Shown: positions 44,315 through 52,346 of the stretch, in pieces
Numbering within the stretch: the stretch's first letter is position 1
How the letters are laid out: every line of letters starts with the position of its first letter
IMG/VR virus record: IMGVR_UViG_3300008117_008517
Location: 108,577-172,576 of that record
DNA from: a virus
Length of the DNA stretch: 64,000 bases
Direction: 5' to 3' (one strand)
The notes under the pieces: model-generated
What the model was told of the DNA's origin: nothing
The model's database searches: none
The model's input: the letters and a program-made list of their open reading frames with translations, nothing else
Translations under genes and position numbers: made by a program

Positions 44315-44935
44315 TTAGACAAACATTCCTCTGAAGTCGGGAAATTTTTTATTTATCAGAGTAACAAGATCATCTTTAGATATAGAGAATTCTTCTTCCT
44401 TAGAAATCTGGTTTGTAATTCTTTTGTAAATTTCTTGCTTTAAAAATTTCTCTTCAGTGTGATCTTTACAGTCAAAATCAATTATTGTAAATCTAGATTT
44501 AATCCCATCAGAAATTTTATTCAAATGATTTGTAGTTAGAATAAATCTAACATTTTTGTGATATTGTTCAATGAAGGCTTTAAGCGCATCTTGATATTGA
44601 GAAGAAACCCTTTCAAACTCATCTAGAAAGATATACTTGATGGGGTCATCTGTTTCTAACATTGGTTGAGTTTTACAGAATTTCTCAACATCACTTCTCA
44701 GAGTTTCAATTGATGTATAAAGTGAGCTATTAATCTCAAGAAAAGCTTTATCCTTTGTATACTTTCCTATTAATATCCTAGCTAAAGAAGTTTTCCCAGT
44801 TCCGTAATGTCCCGAAAATATATAATTTTTTGTTATACCATTTTCGAAATGTTGTCTAATTCTTGGGAGTAAAATTATGTCTTCTAGTGTTTTTGGCCTG
44901 TATTTTTCCCAAAGAAGTAGATTTTTTAACGACAT
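44315..44935 (-). CDS. Sliding-clamp loader ATPase subunit (T4 gp44-like), truncated by an in-frame stop
   Basis: 206 residues. It begins with W-E-K-Y-R-P-K (9-15), then Walker A GHYGTGKTS (42-50), Walker B IFLDEFE (101-107), sensor-1 TTNH (133-136) and an SRF arginine finger (146-148). These are all motifs of AAA+ clamp-loader large subunits, which load the replication clamp; in T4 the clamp also couples replication to late transcription. The gene stops after FPDFRGMFV, where family members continue into the collar domain; that domain is encoded in the same frame directly after the TAA. Either a nonsense mutation, readthrough, a two-part protein or a sequence error. Confidence 0.8.
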   Translation of the reverse strand: MSLKNLLLWEKYRPKTLEDIILLPRIRQHFENGITKNYIFSGHYGTGKTSLARILIGKYTKDKAFLEINSSLYTSIETLRSDVEKFCKTQPMLETDDPIKYIFLDEFERVSSQYQDALKAFIEQYHKNVRFILTTNHLNKISDGIKSRFTIIDFDCKDHTEEKFLKQEIYKRITNQISKEEEFSISKDDLVTLINKKFPDFRGMFV

Positions 44936-44956
44936 TGTATAGAGATTAAAATGTTT

Positions 44957-44965
44957 TTATATATA
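44957..44965 (+). promoter_or_regulatory. Candidate late promoter box, 5 nt before ATG
   Basis: tttatatata followed by ctaac directly before the ATG at 44971, in the divergent gap between the clamp loader and sheath-stabiliser-like genes. Confidence 0.42.
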
Positions 44966-44970
44966 CTAAC

Positions 44971-45987
44971 ATGATAGGTCAAAAGTTTAATTTTGATGAA
45001 GTATTCTTCAGAGATTTGACAGTCTGTGTACTCGATACATTAGAGGGTAGATTAAATTGGATAAACAGATTTACAAGTGGTGATATTTCGGTACAAGTTC
45101 CGATTTATTATTCACTGAGTGGAGATGAGAGATTTCTACTTGATTCTTTTCAAGATGACATAGTTTCAGAGAATCGATACGTAGAGTTGAATACTGATAT
45201 TATACCAAGAGGTCATTTAACACTCAATAACTTTAATATAAGATCCGATGAATTTAGAAATCCAAATGTTTGGTTAAGAGCAGTAGTTGAAGATAATGTT
45301 GAGGTAAAAAAATTATTGAAGCAAGTAAGAGCTATTCCAATAACAGTAAACTATGATTTAGCAATCTATTTAAAAAATGAAATTGATGTTTTCAAGTGTT
45401 CGCAAGAAATTATGAATACTCTCTGGCTTTATAGATTCATATATTTTGAACATAATTATATGAATATTGATGCTGTGATGACTGTTCCCGATTCGAATAA
45501 TGTTGAAATACAACGTGAGAAAAATCTAAAAAGTGACAATACTATAAAACTCTCTTTAAGTTTAGAAGTTCAGACATATTATCCAGCATTTACATCAAGA
45601 AAAGATTGTAAAATTGAAACTACAGCGGCCCTTATTAAGGGTAGTAATATTATAAAAGTTGGACCGGTTTTCACAAAAACTTGTTATGGATTCAAACCAG
45701 TTACCGTTTCTATCGGTGATATTAAAGTGGGTCAACAATTTAATTCTATACCGAATTTTATACCTAATGGTACCTTTATAGAGGGTGTAAATAATGAAAC
45801 ATTTGAAGTTGTGTTAAGTAATCCTTCTTCTGGAGATGTTGAAAATTTACAAATAGTTATACAACAAGAGCCTGATGGATCAGTTATTCAACCATATAGA
45901 ACAAGGTGGTTTGGAAACCTACAGCCTTTGAGTATGAAAGTTGGTACCGGATTACAAACAAATGATCCGTCGTCACCAAATAAATAA
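44971..45987 (+). CDS. Possible tail sheath stabiliser / completion protein (gp15-like)
   Basis: 338 residues. The N-terminal half has SVQVPIYYSLSG (about 34-45), an I-I-P-R-G-H-L-T-L block (about 75-83) and PITVNYDLAIYLKNEID (about 121-137) followed by S-Q-E-I-M-N-T-L. This order resembles gp15-type tail completion proteins (v-P-I-x-Y ... P-x-x-x-x-Y-D-L-x-I-x-x-K-N-x-x-D). Such proteins cap the tail and join it to the head. The C-terminal 130 residues are beta-rich and unrecognised. Divergent from the clamp loader. Confidence 0.5.
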   Translation: MIGQKFNFDEVFFRDLTVCVLDTLEGRLNWINRFTSGDISVQVPIYYSLSGDERFLLDSFQDDIVSENRYVELNTDIIPRGHLTLNNFNIRSDEFRNPNVWLRAVVEDNVEVKKLLKQVRAIPITVNYDLAIYLKNEIDVFKCSQEIMNTLWLYRFIYFEHNYMNIDAVMTVPDSNNVEIQREKNLKSDNTIKLSLSLEVQTYYPAFTSRKDCKIETTAALIKGSNIIKVGPVFTKTCYGFKPVTVSIGDIKVGQQFNSIPNFIPNGTFIEGVNNETFEVVLSNPSSGDVENLQIVIQQEPDGSVIQPYRTRWFGNLQPLSMKVGTGLQTNDPSSPNK

Positions 45988-46051
45988 AAAAGAAAAAAAA
46001 GAGTTTTTAATTGTAATATATAGTTTATATAAAAAATAAAATACAAAAAGT

Positions 46052-47335
46052 ATGAAGAATCTTAAACTTGAGCTGTTTAACTTCAAGAAATCATTGTCTT
46101 TCGAACAATCAGACGTTGAATATGTTATTGAAGGTCACCTTAATTATACTAACGAGTTATCAGAAAAGCAGATAATTAATTCACTAAATGAAAAACTAAA
46201 GCCTTTCACTTATGATAAACAAGTTAAAACTTTTTTAGAAAGTTTAAATGATGATATTAAAAATTATGAACTTCTTTATGAATTGAAGAATTTATATAAT
46301 GTCCTTAATTCTAAAAATCAAGGTGAGTTGTATCGTCAACCAATTAATGTTTTACTACAAACAATTAATCTTGAAACAGATCAAGATAGAATGGCTAAAA
46401 TTTTGAATGAGCTAGCTGTTTATGATTGGGTACCAGAGATAAAAGTATTTGTTCACAATTTATCTAAGTCACCTGAGCAAAAAACCAATCTTTTGAGTGG
46501 TGGTAAAGGCGAATCTGTTTATACAATTGTTGAACAAGTTGAAGAAGGTCACCTTTGTTTCATCAAAGATTCTTGGTTTTTATTGACAGATGAGAATATT
46601 GAAAAAACACTTTTAGAAAATAATGTAAAAGACGAAGAAAGACTTCGTACACTTAGATCTCTACAAACAGCTCTTCAATTTTGCACAATAAATGAAAGCA
46701 GAATTGATTTTAGAATTTCCGAATACTTAACTGTAGGTCTTTCTGTTACTTCGAAAGGAGGAATATTTATTAATGATGATGAATTAAATGAAGAAACAAC
46801 TCTTGAAAATTTATTCTCATCTCCAGTAATTCCTATTGTTAATAAGAATTTTTATCCACTTTTGGTAGAAGTTTCTAAGAATTTAGATTCTTTTGTTGAA
46901 CTTGATGTTGTTAAGAGAATATCTAACTTGATTAATCCTACTTTAGAAGTATTTGCATTTAATTTTAAGAGCAATACATTCGTTTATCGTTGTGATGAAA
47001 GATATGGCAATTCATTCTTTAAATACGATTCAGCAATAGAATTAGTAAATGAGGTTAGAAATGAATTGAACTATGATTTGACTTATTTTTATGAAAATAA
47101 ACTTTCAAAAGAACTTGTAACTAAAAGAAGACTTGAAGATAAAGAAAGAGAAATAACTCTAAAATTAGAAGATGTTCAATTCAATATTTCTAAAGTCGAA
47201 GGATCAATCAAAATGATTGGTGAATCCGAAGTATTAGTTCAAGCTTTGGGTAATTTGAAGAAAAGAGAAGATTCTTTATCAGTAGAATTACAAGCTGTAA
47301 AGGAACTTCAATATAATGAAAGAATTAAACTTTAA
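46052..47335 (+). CDS. Hypothetical virion-type protein with C-terminal coiled coil
   Basis: 427 residues. It starts MKNLKLELFNFKKS; the body is mixed alpha/beta with many acidic residues, and residues about 355-420 form a coiled coil (RRLEDKEREITLKLEDV). No family was recognised. The leader is A-rich with an AATATATAG box 40 bp upstream, and the gene ends at a strong terminator, so it is a single-gene late-type unit. A structural role is plausible by style and context. Confidence 0.55.
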   Translation: MKNLKLELFNFKKSLSFEQSDVEYVIEGHLNYTNELSEKQIINSLNEKLKPFTYDKQVKTFLESLNDDIKNYELLYELKNLYNVLNSKNQGELYRQPINVLLQTINLETDQDRMAKILNELAVYDWVPEIKVFVHNLSKSPEQKTNLLSGGKGESVYTIVEQVEEGHLCFIKDSWFLLTDENIEKTLLENNVKDEERLRTLRSLQTALQFCTINESRIDFRISEYLTVGLSVTSKGGIFINDDELNEETTLENLFSSPVIPIVNKNFYPLLVEVSKNLDSFVELDVVKRISNLINPTLEVFAFNFKSNTFVYRCDERYGNSFFKYDSAIELVNEVRNELNYDLTYFYENKLSKELVTKRRLEDKEREITLKLEDVQFNISKVEGSIKMIGESEVLVQALGNLKKREDSLSVELQAVKELQYNERIKL

Positions 47336-47355
47336 TTTTTAAAAATAAAAAAAAT

Positions 47356-47384
47356 AAAAAATCCTCAAATTTTGAGGATTTTTT
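47356..47384 (+). terminator. Terminator hairpin
   Basis: atcctcaaa (47361-47369) pairs with tttgaggat (47371-47379), extended by A/T pairs, then tttttt. The following 160 bp to the sigma gene is AT-rich; besides a small aagaga/tctctt hairpin near 47440 nothing was seen. Confidence 0.85.
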
Positions 47385-47555
47385 ATTTTCAAAACTTTTA
47401 GACTTAAAATTATATAAAATTTGTAAATAGCTTCTAAGAGAAAATCTCTTCAAAATAGCTAAAATTAATTTTAAATGAGGCGTTAAATAAAATTTATTTA
47501 ATTTTATTAGAAAAAAAAATTAAAAGCCATTTACTTAAATAATAAAGATCTCTAT

Positions 47556-47894
47556 GTGGAGATGATCGTCTCAAAAGCTCAGGGTAGACTTACTAGAAAA
47601 GCTGAAAAAATGTTGGAAATATTAGCCAAAGAAACTATTAAAAAAATGCGTTATTGGTCTAATGATGATAAAAATGATTGTTATCAATCTGGTCTTTTAG
47701 ATATGTTCCAGAATTGGTATAATTTTAATGAAGAAAAATCAGTTAATGCTTTTGCTTATTTTACTGAAGTATTTAAAAGAGGAATCGCCAAGGGATTTAA
47801 CGAAATCTACAAAAAGAAGGGAGATAACGAAAATTTAATCAAATTGATATCTATTGAGGGATCAAATGACGGACAGGGTCTACATTCCTTGTAA
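47556..47894 (+). CDS. Late transcription sigma factor, gp55-like (short)
   Basis: 112 residues from GTG 47556; the ATG at 47562 is an equally good start. The segment YWSNDDKNDCYQSGLLDMF, then YNFNEEKSVNAFAYFTEVFK and a basic helix ending IYKKKGD match the sigma region 2 core of T4 gp55 (Asn-Phe-Asp ... N-x-x-A-Y-x-T-x ... I-K-K-E). gp55 directs host RNA polymerase to TATA-box-like late promoters. The protein is shorter than T4 gp55 (185 residues) and ends GLHSL, without the acidic-hydrophobic tail that binds the sliding clamp. A homing endonuclease begins 35 bp downstream. Confidence 0.75.
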   Translation: MEMIVSKAQGRLTRKAEKMLEILAKETIKKMRYWSNDDKNDCYQSGLLDMFQNWYNFNEEKSVNAFAYFTEVFKRGIAKGFNEIYKKKGDNENLIKLISIEGSNDGQGLHSL

Positions 47895-47913
47895 AGAATA
47901 GTAGCTAAAGGTT

Positions 47914-47924
47914 TATAATATATA
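47914..47924 (+). promoter_or_regulatory. Candidate late promoter TATAATATATA, 5 nt before ATG
   Basis: TATAATATATA followed by catac and the ATG of the homing endonuclease at 47930. Confidence 0.45.
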
Positions 47925-47929
47925 CATAC

Positions 47930-49486
47930 ATGATTGTAAACGAATCCATAATTGTAAAGGGTCATCCAAGAAATTTGTCTTTTTATAAAAAATTAGGATA
48001 TGATATAGAGGTTGGTAAAGAGTGTGAAGTTCTAACAACTCACTTAACACCGGGTTCACCAGTAAAAATAGACTGTAAATGTGATAATTGTGAATCTATA
48101 ATTTCTATGGAATTTAGATTCTACTATTCTTATACTCAAGGATTTAAAGAATCTTACTTTTGTGTTTCTTGTAAAGGGATAAAGTCTAAAAGTACGAATA
48201 TTGAAAAGTACGGAGTTGATAATCCAATGAAGTCAGATGTAGTAAAAAACATCTTGAAAGAATCCGTTTTAAAAAAATATGGAGTTGAACACTACTCAAA
48301 AACTGAGGAGTATAAAAATAAGTACAAAAAAACCTGTTTACATAAGTATGGTGTGGATAATGTGTCAAAGTCAGAAGAAATAAAAAAACAGATCTCAGAA
48401 ATTAAATTCAAACAATTAAATTCAATAGAAAAGTTTAGAAGTTCACTCTCTGATGAATATGAGGTTTTAGATTACACAATTGATAGAAATTTTAAAATAT
48501 TTCATAAAGTTTGTAGTTCTGAATTTACAATTTTTATTGGAACATTAAATGATAGAACTAGAAATAATAACATCATTTGTACAAACTGTAACCCAGTAGA
48601 CCAGTTGGTTTCAGGTAGAGAAATTGAACTAAGTCAATTTTTGAAAGAATGTGGTGTCGAATTTATATCTAATTCTTATGAAATAATACCACCAATGTCT
48701 CTTGATGTTTTTATACCAAGTTTAAATTTAGCTTTTGAATTTAACGGTGTTTATTGGCATTCTGAAATTTATAAAGATAAATATTATCATTTAAATAAGA
48801 CAAAAGAGTGTAATAAAAGAGGAATATCGCTTGTACATATATGGGAAGATGATTGGGTATATAAAAAGGAAATAATTAAGTCAATTATTTTAAATAGAAT
48901 TTCTAAAATTAGTAATAAAATCTATGCCAGACAGTGTGAAATTAGAGTTGTTAAAAGTCCGAAAATAGTTAGAGAATTTTTAAATCAAAATCATATACAA
49001 GGATACAGTAATTCAAGTATAAATCTAGGTCTATTCTATCAAGACGAATTAGTCAGTCTAATGACATTTGGAAAGAAAAGAAAAGATACAGAATTAGTTA
49101 GATTTTGTAATAGAATAAATTTATCAGTAGTCGGAGCCTCTTCAAAGCTTTTTAAGTATTATATTAATAATTATGAATATTCAATTATAGAATCTTTTAG
49201 TGACTCTTCTATTTTTACAGGTGATATGTATGATAAATTAGGATTCAAATTTGTGCACGACACTCAAGTTAATTACTGGAGAGTTGTCGATGGGGTTAGA
49301 AAACATAGATTTAATTTTAACAAAAAGAGACTTGTTAAAATGGGACATGACTCAAATTTATCAGAAAATGAAATATTACAGAATCTTAAATACTGGAGAA
49401 TCTGGGGATGCGGACTTAAAAAGTGGATCTATCGAAAAAATGACACTCAAAATCAAACTATATCAGTTGATTCAATTAGAGTGTAG
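47930..49486 (+). CDS. Homing endonuclease, EDxHD/Vsr-like
   Basis: 518 residues, clearly related to the enzyme at 30610. N-terminal part: GHPRNLSFYKKLGYDIEVGK, then Cys-x-Cys-x-x-Cys zinc-type motifs (near 44-50 and 75-82). Middle: three K-Y-G-V-[DE]-[NH] repeats. Catalytic part: S-L-D-V-F-I-P-S-L-N, FEFNGVYWHSE, His-Leu-Asn-Lys and HIWEDDW. C-terminal part: N-Q-N-H-I-Q-G ... M-T-F-G-K and Y-D-K-L-G-F blocks also shared with the first. It sits right behind the late sigma gene. Its last 34 bp overlap the convergent transpeptidase-like gene. Confidence 0.82.
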   Translation: MIVNESIIVKGHPRNLSFYKKLGYDIEVGKECEVLTTHLTPGSPVKIDCKCDNCESIISMEFRFYYSYTQGFKESYFCVSCKGIKSKSTNIEKYGVDNPMKSDVVKNILKESVLKKYGVEHYSKTEEYKNKYKKTCLHKYGVDNVSKSEEIKKQISEIKFKQLNSIEKFRSSLSDEYEVLDYTIDRNFKIFHKVCSSEFTIFIGTLNDRTRNNNIICTNCNPVDQLVSGREIELSQFLKECGVEFISNSYEIIPPMSLDVFIPSLNLAFEFNGVYWHSEIYKDKYYHLNKTKECNKRGISLVHIWEDDWVYKKEIIKSIILNRISKISNKIYARQCEIRVVKSPKIVREFLNQNHIQGYSNSSINLGLFYQDELVSLMTFGKKRKDTELVRFCNRINLSVVGASSKLFKYYINNYEYSIIESFSDSSIFTGDMYDKLGFKFVHDTQVNYWRVVDGVRKHRFNFNKKRLVKMGHDSNLSENEILQNLKYWRIWGCGLKKWIYRKNDTQNQTISVDSIRV

Positions 49487-50061
49487 GTAAATTTATTCCC
49501 ATGTATTTTAGAGGCTTTTTTACAAATTAACATAAATTGATCAAAGTCTTTAACTCTTTTAAATACTTGACACCCTTCACTCCAATTTTCTACCCAAGTT
49601 GTATCTTGACCAGCCTTATGAATATTGATTCCAAAATAACCAGTATCGACCACTTTCTCTTCAAATACTAAGTCTTTATTTTTATCTCTCCACACACTAA
49701 CTTCACCGTTTCTTTGACATAATGCCCAGTATTTAGATTGATGTTTATCAATTTGGTAAACACTTCTGTATTGATTTGGTACTAATCTAGCTACGCCTTT
49801 TTTATTTGTAAATTGTTGCACACCTTTTTTTCCAGGATCAGTAGTTGCATTCCAACAATAGAACTGCCATTTACCTGACTCATCTTTAAAAGTTATGGTT
49901 AAACAATCATCGAATACATTAGTAACCTTATCAGATACTTGTGATTGGTTATTTCTAACTCCGACTATATTGACATCATAAGATTTATTTGATTCATCCT
50001 CGAACCAAACATATCCTTTATTTTTCACTGCTTTCTCAATTTGTTCTCTTGTATAACACAT
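49453..50061 (-). CDS. L,D-transpeptidase-like protein, possible cell-wall enzyme
   Basis: 202 residues. FGINIHKAG (about 142-150) and ENWSEGCQVFKRV (about 158-170) give the His ... Ser-x-Gly-Cys arrangement of L,D-transpeptidase (YkuD-type) active sites, where Cys is the nucleophile. The N-terminal 100 residues are beta-rich with FYCWNATTDPG. Similar uncharacterised proteins occur in Bacteroidota phages. It could cut or remodel peptidoglycan at lysis or entry, but there is no signal peptide and no proven activity. Single minus-strand gene, divergent from the dehydratase. Confidence 0.5.
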   Translation of the reverse strand: MCYTREQIEKAVKNKGYVWFEDESNKSYDVNIVGVRNNQSQVSDKVTNVFDDCLTITFKDESGKWQFYCWNATTDPGKKGVQQFTNKKGVARLVPNQYRSVYQIDKHQSKYWALCQRNGEVSVWRDKNKDLVFEEKVVDTGYFGINIHKAGQDTTWVENWSEGCQVFKRVKDFDQFMLICKKASKIHGNKFTYTLIESTDIV

Positions 50062-50132
50062 GGTAAAATTTATTGATTTACTGATATATATAAATTTTTT
50101 AAAACATTTTAAGTCTTAGATGTATAAAAATT

Positions 50133-51170
50133 ATGAAAAAAATTGCACTTATCACTGGAATCACGGGACAAGATGGTAAATACTTAGCTGAGTTACTATT
50201 GTCTAAAAATTATATTGTTCATGGAATTAAAAGAAGAAGTTCCTCTTTTAATACATCAAGAATAGACCATCTTTATGAGACACAGAGAGAGTCATTTTTC
50301 TTACATTATGGAGATCTCACTGATTCAACTAACCTGATTAGAATTATTCAAGAAGTTCAACCAGATGAAATTTATAATCTCGCCGCACAATCACACGTTA
50401 AGGTATCTTTTGAAACTCCCGAATATACTGCAAACGCTGATGCTATTGGAACCCTTAGAATTTTAGAGGCAATAAGAATTTTGGGACTTGAAAAAAAGAC
50501 TAAGTTTTATCAAGCCTCAACTAGTGAAATGTTTGGTTTGGTACAAGAAATCCCTCAAAAAGAAACTACACCATTCTATCCTAGAAGTCCTTACGGGGTG
50601 GCAAAATTATACTCACATTGGATTACTGTAAATTACAGAGAAGCTTATGGAATTTTTGCTTGTAGCGGCATACTATTTAATCATGAGTCTCCACTAAGAG
50701 GAGAGACATTTGTAACAAAAAAAATCACACAAGCTGTTGCTAAAATAAAATTAGGACTTGAAGATAGATTGCTACTTGGAAATCTTTCAGCTGAGAGAGA
50801 TTGGGGCCACTCAAAGGATTATGTTGAAGGTATGTGGCTTATGATGCAACATTCAAATCCTGACGACTTTGTTTTATCTACTGGTAAAAAAATATCAGTT
50901 AGAGATTTTACTACTATGGCTTTCAAATTTGTAAATATAGATATTGATTGGCAAGGATCTGGAATTGACGAGGTCGGTGTTGATAGAAAAACAGGTAAAG
51001 TTCTAGTTTCAGTTGATGAGAGGTATTTTAGACCTACCGAAGTTGATCTACTTATAGGAGATTCAACTAAAGCGTATGAAGTACTTGGTTGGAGACCAAA
51101 GTATGAAGTAGAGGAGCTTTGTAGAGAAATGGTTGAGTATGATTTGAAGTATTTTCAATCAAACAAATAG
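50133..51170 (+). CDS. gmd: GDP-mannose 4,6-dehydratase
   Basis: 345 residues, the usual length. It has the NAD(P)-binding loop GITGQDG (9-15), D-L-T-D-S (71-75), the NLAAQSHV block (82-89), the catalytic T130 and E132 in ASTSEMFG, and Y154-x-x-x-K158 in [22 protein letters not shown] and the [12 protein letters not shown] segment are family signatures. It converts GDP-mannose to GDP-4-keto-6-deoxymannose, the step before GDP-fucose or GDP-rhamnose-type sugars. In a phage it may alter host surface sugars or decorate virion proteins. All key residues are present. No partner epimerase or reductase is in the window. Confidence 0.93.
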   Translation: MKKIALITGITGQDGKYLAELLLSKNYIVHGIKRRSSSFNTSRIDHLYETQRESFFLHYGDLTDSTNLIRIIQEVQPDEIYNLAAQSHVKVSFETPEYTANADAIGTLRILEAIRILGLEKKTKFYQASTSEMFGLVQEIPQKETTPFYPRSPYGVAKLYSHWITVNYREAYGIFACSGILFNHESPLRGETFVTKKITQAVAKIKLGLEDRLLLGNLSAERDWGHSKDYVEGMWLMMQHSNPDDFVLSTGKKISVRDFTTMAFKFVNIDIDWQGSGIDEVGVDRKTGKVLVSVDERYFRPTEVDLLIGDSTKAYEVLGWRPKYEVEELCREMVEYDLKYFQSNK

Positions 51171-51208
51171 TAATTTTTTTTGTATATTAGTTTGAAAATT
51201 GTTAATTT

Positions 51209-51508
51209 ATGAATAAGTGTGTTTTACAATTATGGGAAGAGTCCTCTAGAAATGGAATAATATTACAAGATGGTTGCTCGATACATGTCTCTGAAGTCGA
51301 AAGAGATTCATATTTGAAAGGTGTTTATGACTCAAGAACTCCTAAAATTCCTAGTAGTTATGAGAGAATAGTAGGAACAACGGTCGAGGCATTTGTTTCC
51401 GACAATCTATACTCAAAATTATTAGATAGTAAAAATTTAAGACTTACTGAAATTGAAAAAAATAACTTGATTTCACTAGAAGAAATTATATTTAAACCAA
51501 ATACATGA
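51209..51508 (+). CDS. Hypothetical protein
   Basis: 99 residues, acidic and soluble, with no recognised motif. It starts 38 bp after the dehydratase gene and its stop overlaps the next ATG (ATGA), so the two small genes are translationally coupled. Confidence 0.55.
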   Translation: MNKCVLQLWEESSRNGIILQDGCSIHVSEVERDSYLKGVYDSRTPKIPSSYERIVGTTVEAFVSDNLYSKLLDSKNLRLTEIEKNNLISLEEIIFKPNT

Positions 51509-51807
51509 ACTTTTACTTCTTTTTAGTTACTATTTATTATATTTTTTCTAGGAATCGTCTTTTGACTGATGTTAAAAATAGAAATTATACAAATAGATTA
51601 CTAGTTATCCTCGATTCGGTTTATTTCGCATCGATGATATTATACTTCGGATGGGTAGTATTTTTATTTTTTACAAATTTCTGGTTAGGAGCTACTCTAT
51701 CACTTCTATTAGTGGTTAGATGGTTCTTTTTAGATCCATTTAATATGAGAAGGGATATTCTTTATTGTATCATTAAAATGTGTACACTTTGTCTTATTAG
51801 AGGTTGA
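51505..51807 (+). CDS. Small membrane protein
   Basis: 100 residues with a hydrophobic N-terminus (about 1-14) and two strong membrane segments (about 33-55 and 58-72), joined by basic loops. The last residues overlap the convergent head-completion gene by 11 bp. No family was recognised. A holin would fit the size and topology but nothing else supports it. Confidence 0.55.
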   Translation: MNFYFFLVTIYYIFSRNRLLTDVKNRNYTNRLLVILDSVYFASMILYFGWVVFLFFTNFWLGATLSLLLVVRWFFLDPFNMRRDILYCIIKMCTLCLIRG

Positions 51808-52330
51808 ATCTTTTAAGGTGATCTTCAGTTATGATTATAAAATTCCATCCTTTTTTTTCACAGTATTTAATCATCGTTTTCCATTTCTCACTGTTTTTTT
51901 GAGCCATTTTTAGATCGTACTCAAAATTTTTTAATTTCTTTATCGAACTTTTAGAATCAGGTACTTGAAGTTTTTTTTCTTGTAGACTCAAAACCATTTT
52001 ATATTCTTTCATCGGTTTCACTTCAGCAATTACCTTTTTAGTAATTCCCTCTCCTTGTTCTATTTCATAATAAAAGTCTGGATAATAATTGTGACTTTTA
52101 ATTCTGATATCACCTTTATCATAATGGGTTAATTGATATGGAATTGTGATACACTCTGAGCCCCACTTAACTATTTTATCATTAGCATCTAACCAAGTCA
52201 TTATTTTCAATTCCCAAGAACTTCTATAATAAACACCACCTTGAGAATTTAATTTTAAGACTTTTTGAGTGTGTGTTGGAATGAAATTTCCTTGATGGTA
52301 GTTACTATTTTTGGGTGCACTGTTTAACAT
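51797..52330 (-). CDS. Head completion nuclease (T4 gp4-like)
   Basis: 177 residues from the ATG at 52330; an in-frame ATG at 52348 would overlap the divergent start codon and is judged less likely because the promoter box lies between. The order G-N-F-I-P-T, YRSSWELKIMTWLD, WGSECITIPY, YYPDFYYEIE and IAEVKP, with N-S-E-K-W near the end, matches the T4 gp4 head-completion family. The E-x-x-x ... D ... E-x-K residues form a PD-(D/E)xK-type nuclease site. It acts on filled heads before tail joining. It shares a 16-bp divergent start region with the next gene. Confidence 0.85.
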   Translation of the reverse strand: MLNSAPKNSNYHQGNFIPTHTQKVLKLNSQGGVYYRSSWELKIMTWLDANDKIVKWGSECITIPYQLTHYDKGDIRIKSHNYYPDFYYEIEQGEGITKKVIAEVKPMKEYKMVLSLQEKKLQVPDSKSSIKKLKNFEYDLKMAQKNSEKWKTMIKYCEKKGWNFIIITEDHLKRFNL

Positions 52331-52332
52331 CC

Positions 52333-52343
52333 TAATATATATT
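52333..52343. promoter_or_regulatory. Palindromic bidirectional late-promoter candidate
   Basis: taatatatatt contains the perfect palindrome aatatatatt and fills the 16 bp between two divergent ATGs (52330 minus, 52347 plus), 2 nt from one and 3 nt from the other. Confidence 0.55.
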
Positions 52344-52346
52344 GAC

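Noticed and set aside
43964-44935. Alternative genetic code (TAA reassigned) to explain the interrupted clamp loader
   Set aside because: Many neighbouring genes end at TAA with sensible C-termini, and no other gene shows an internal TAA.
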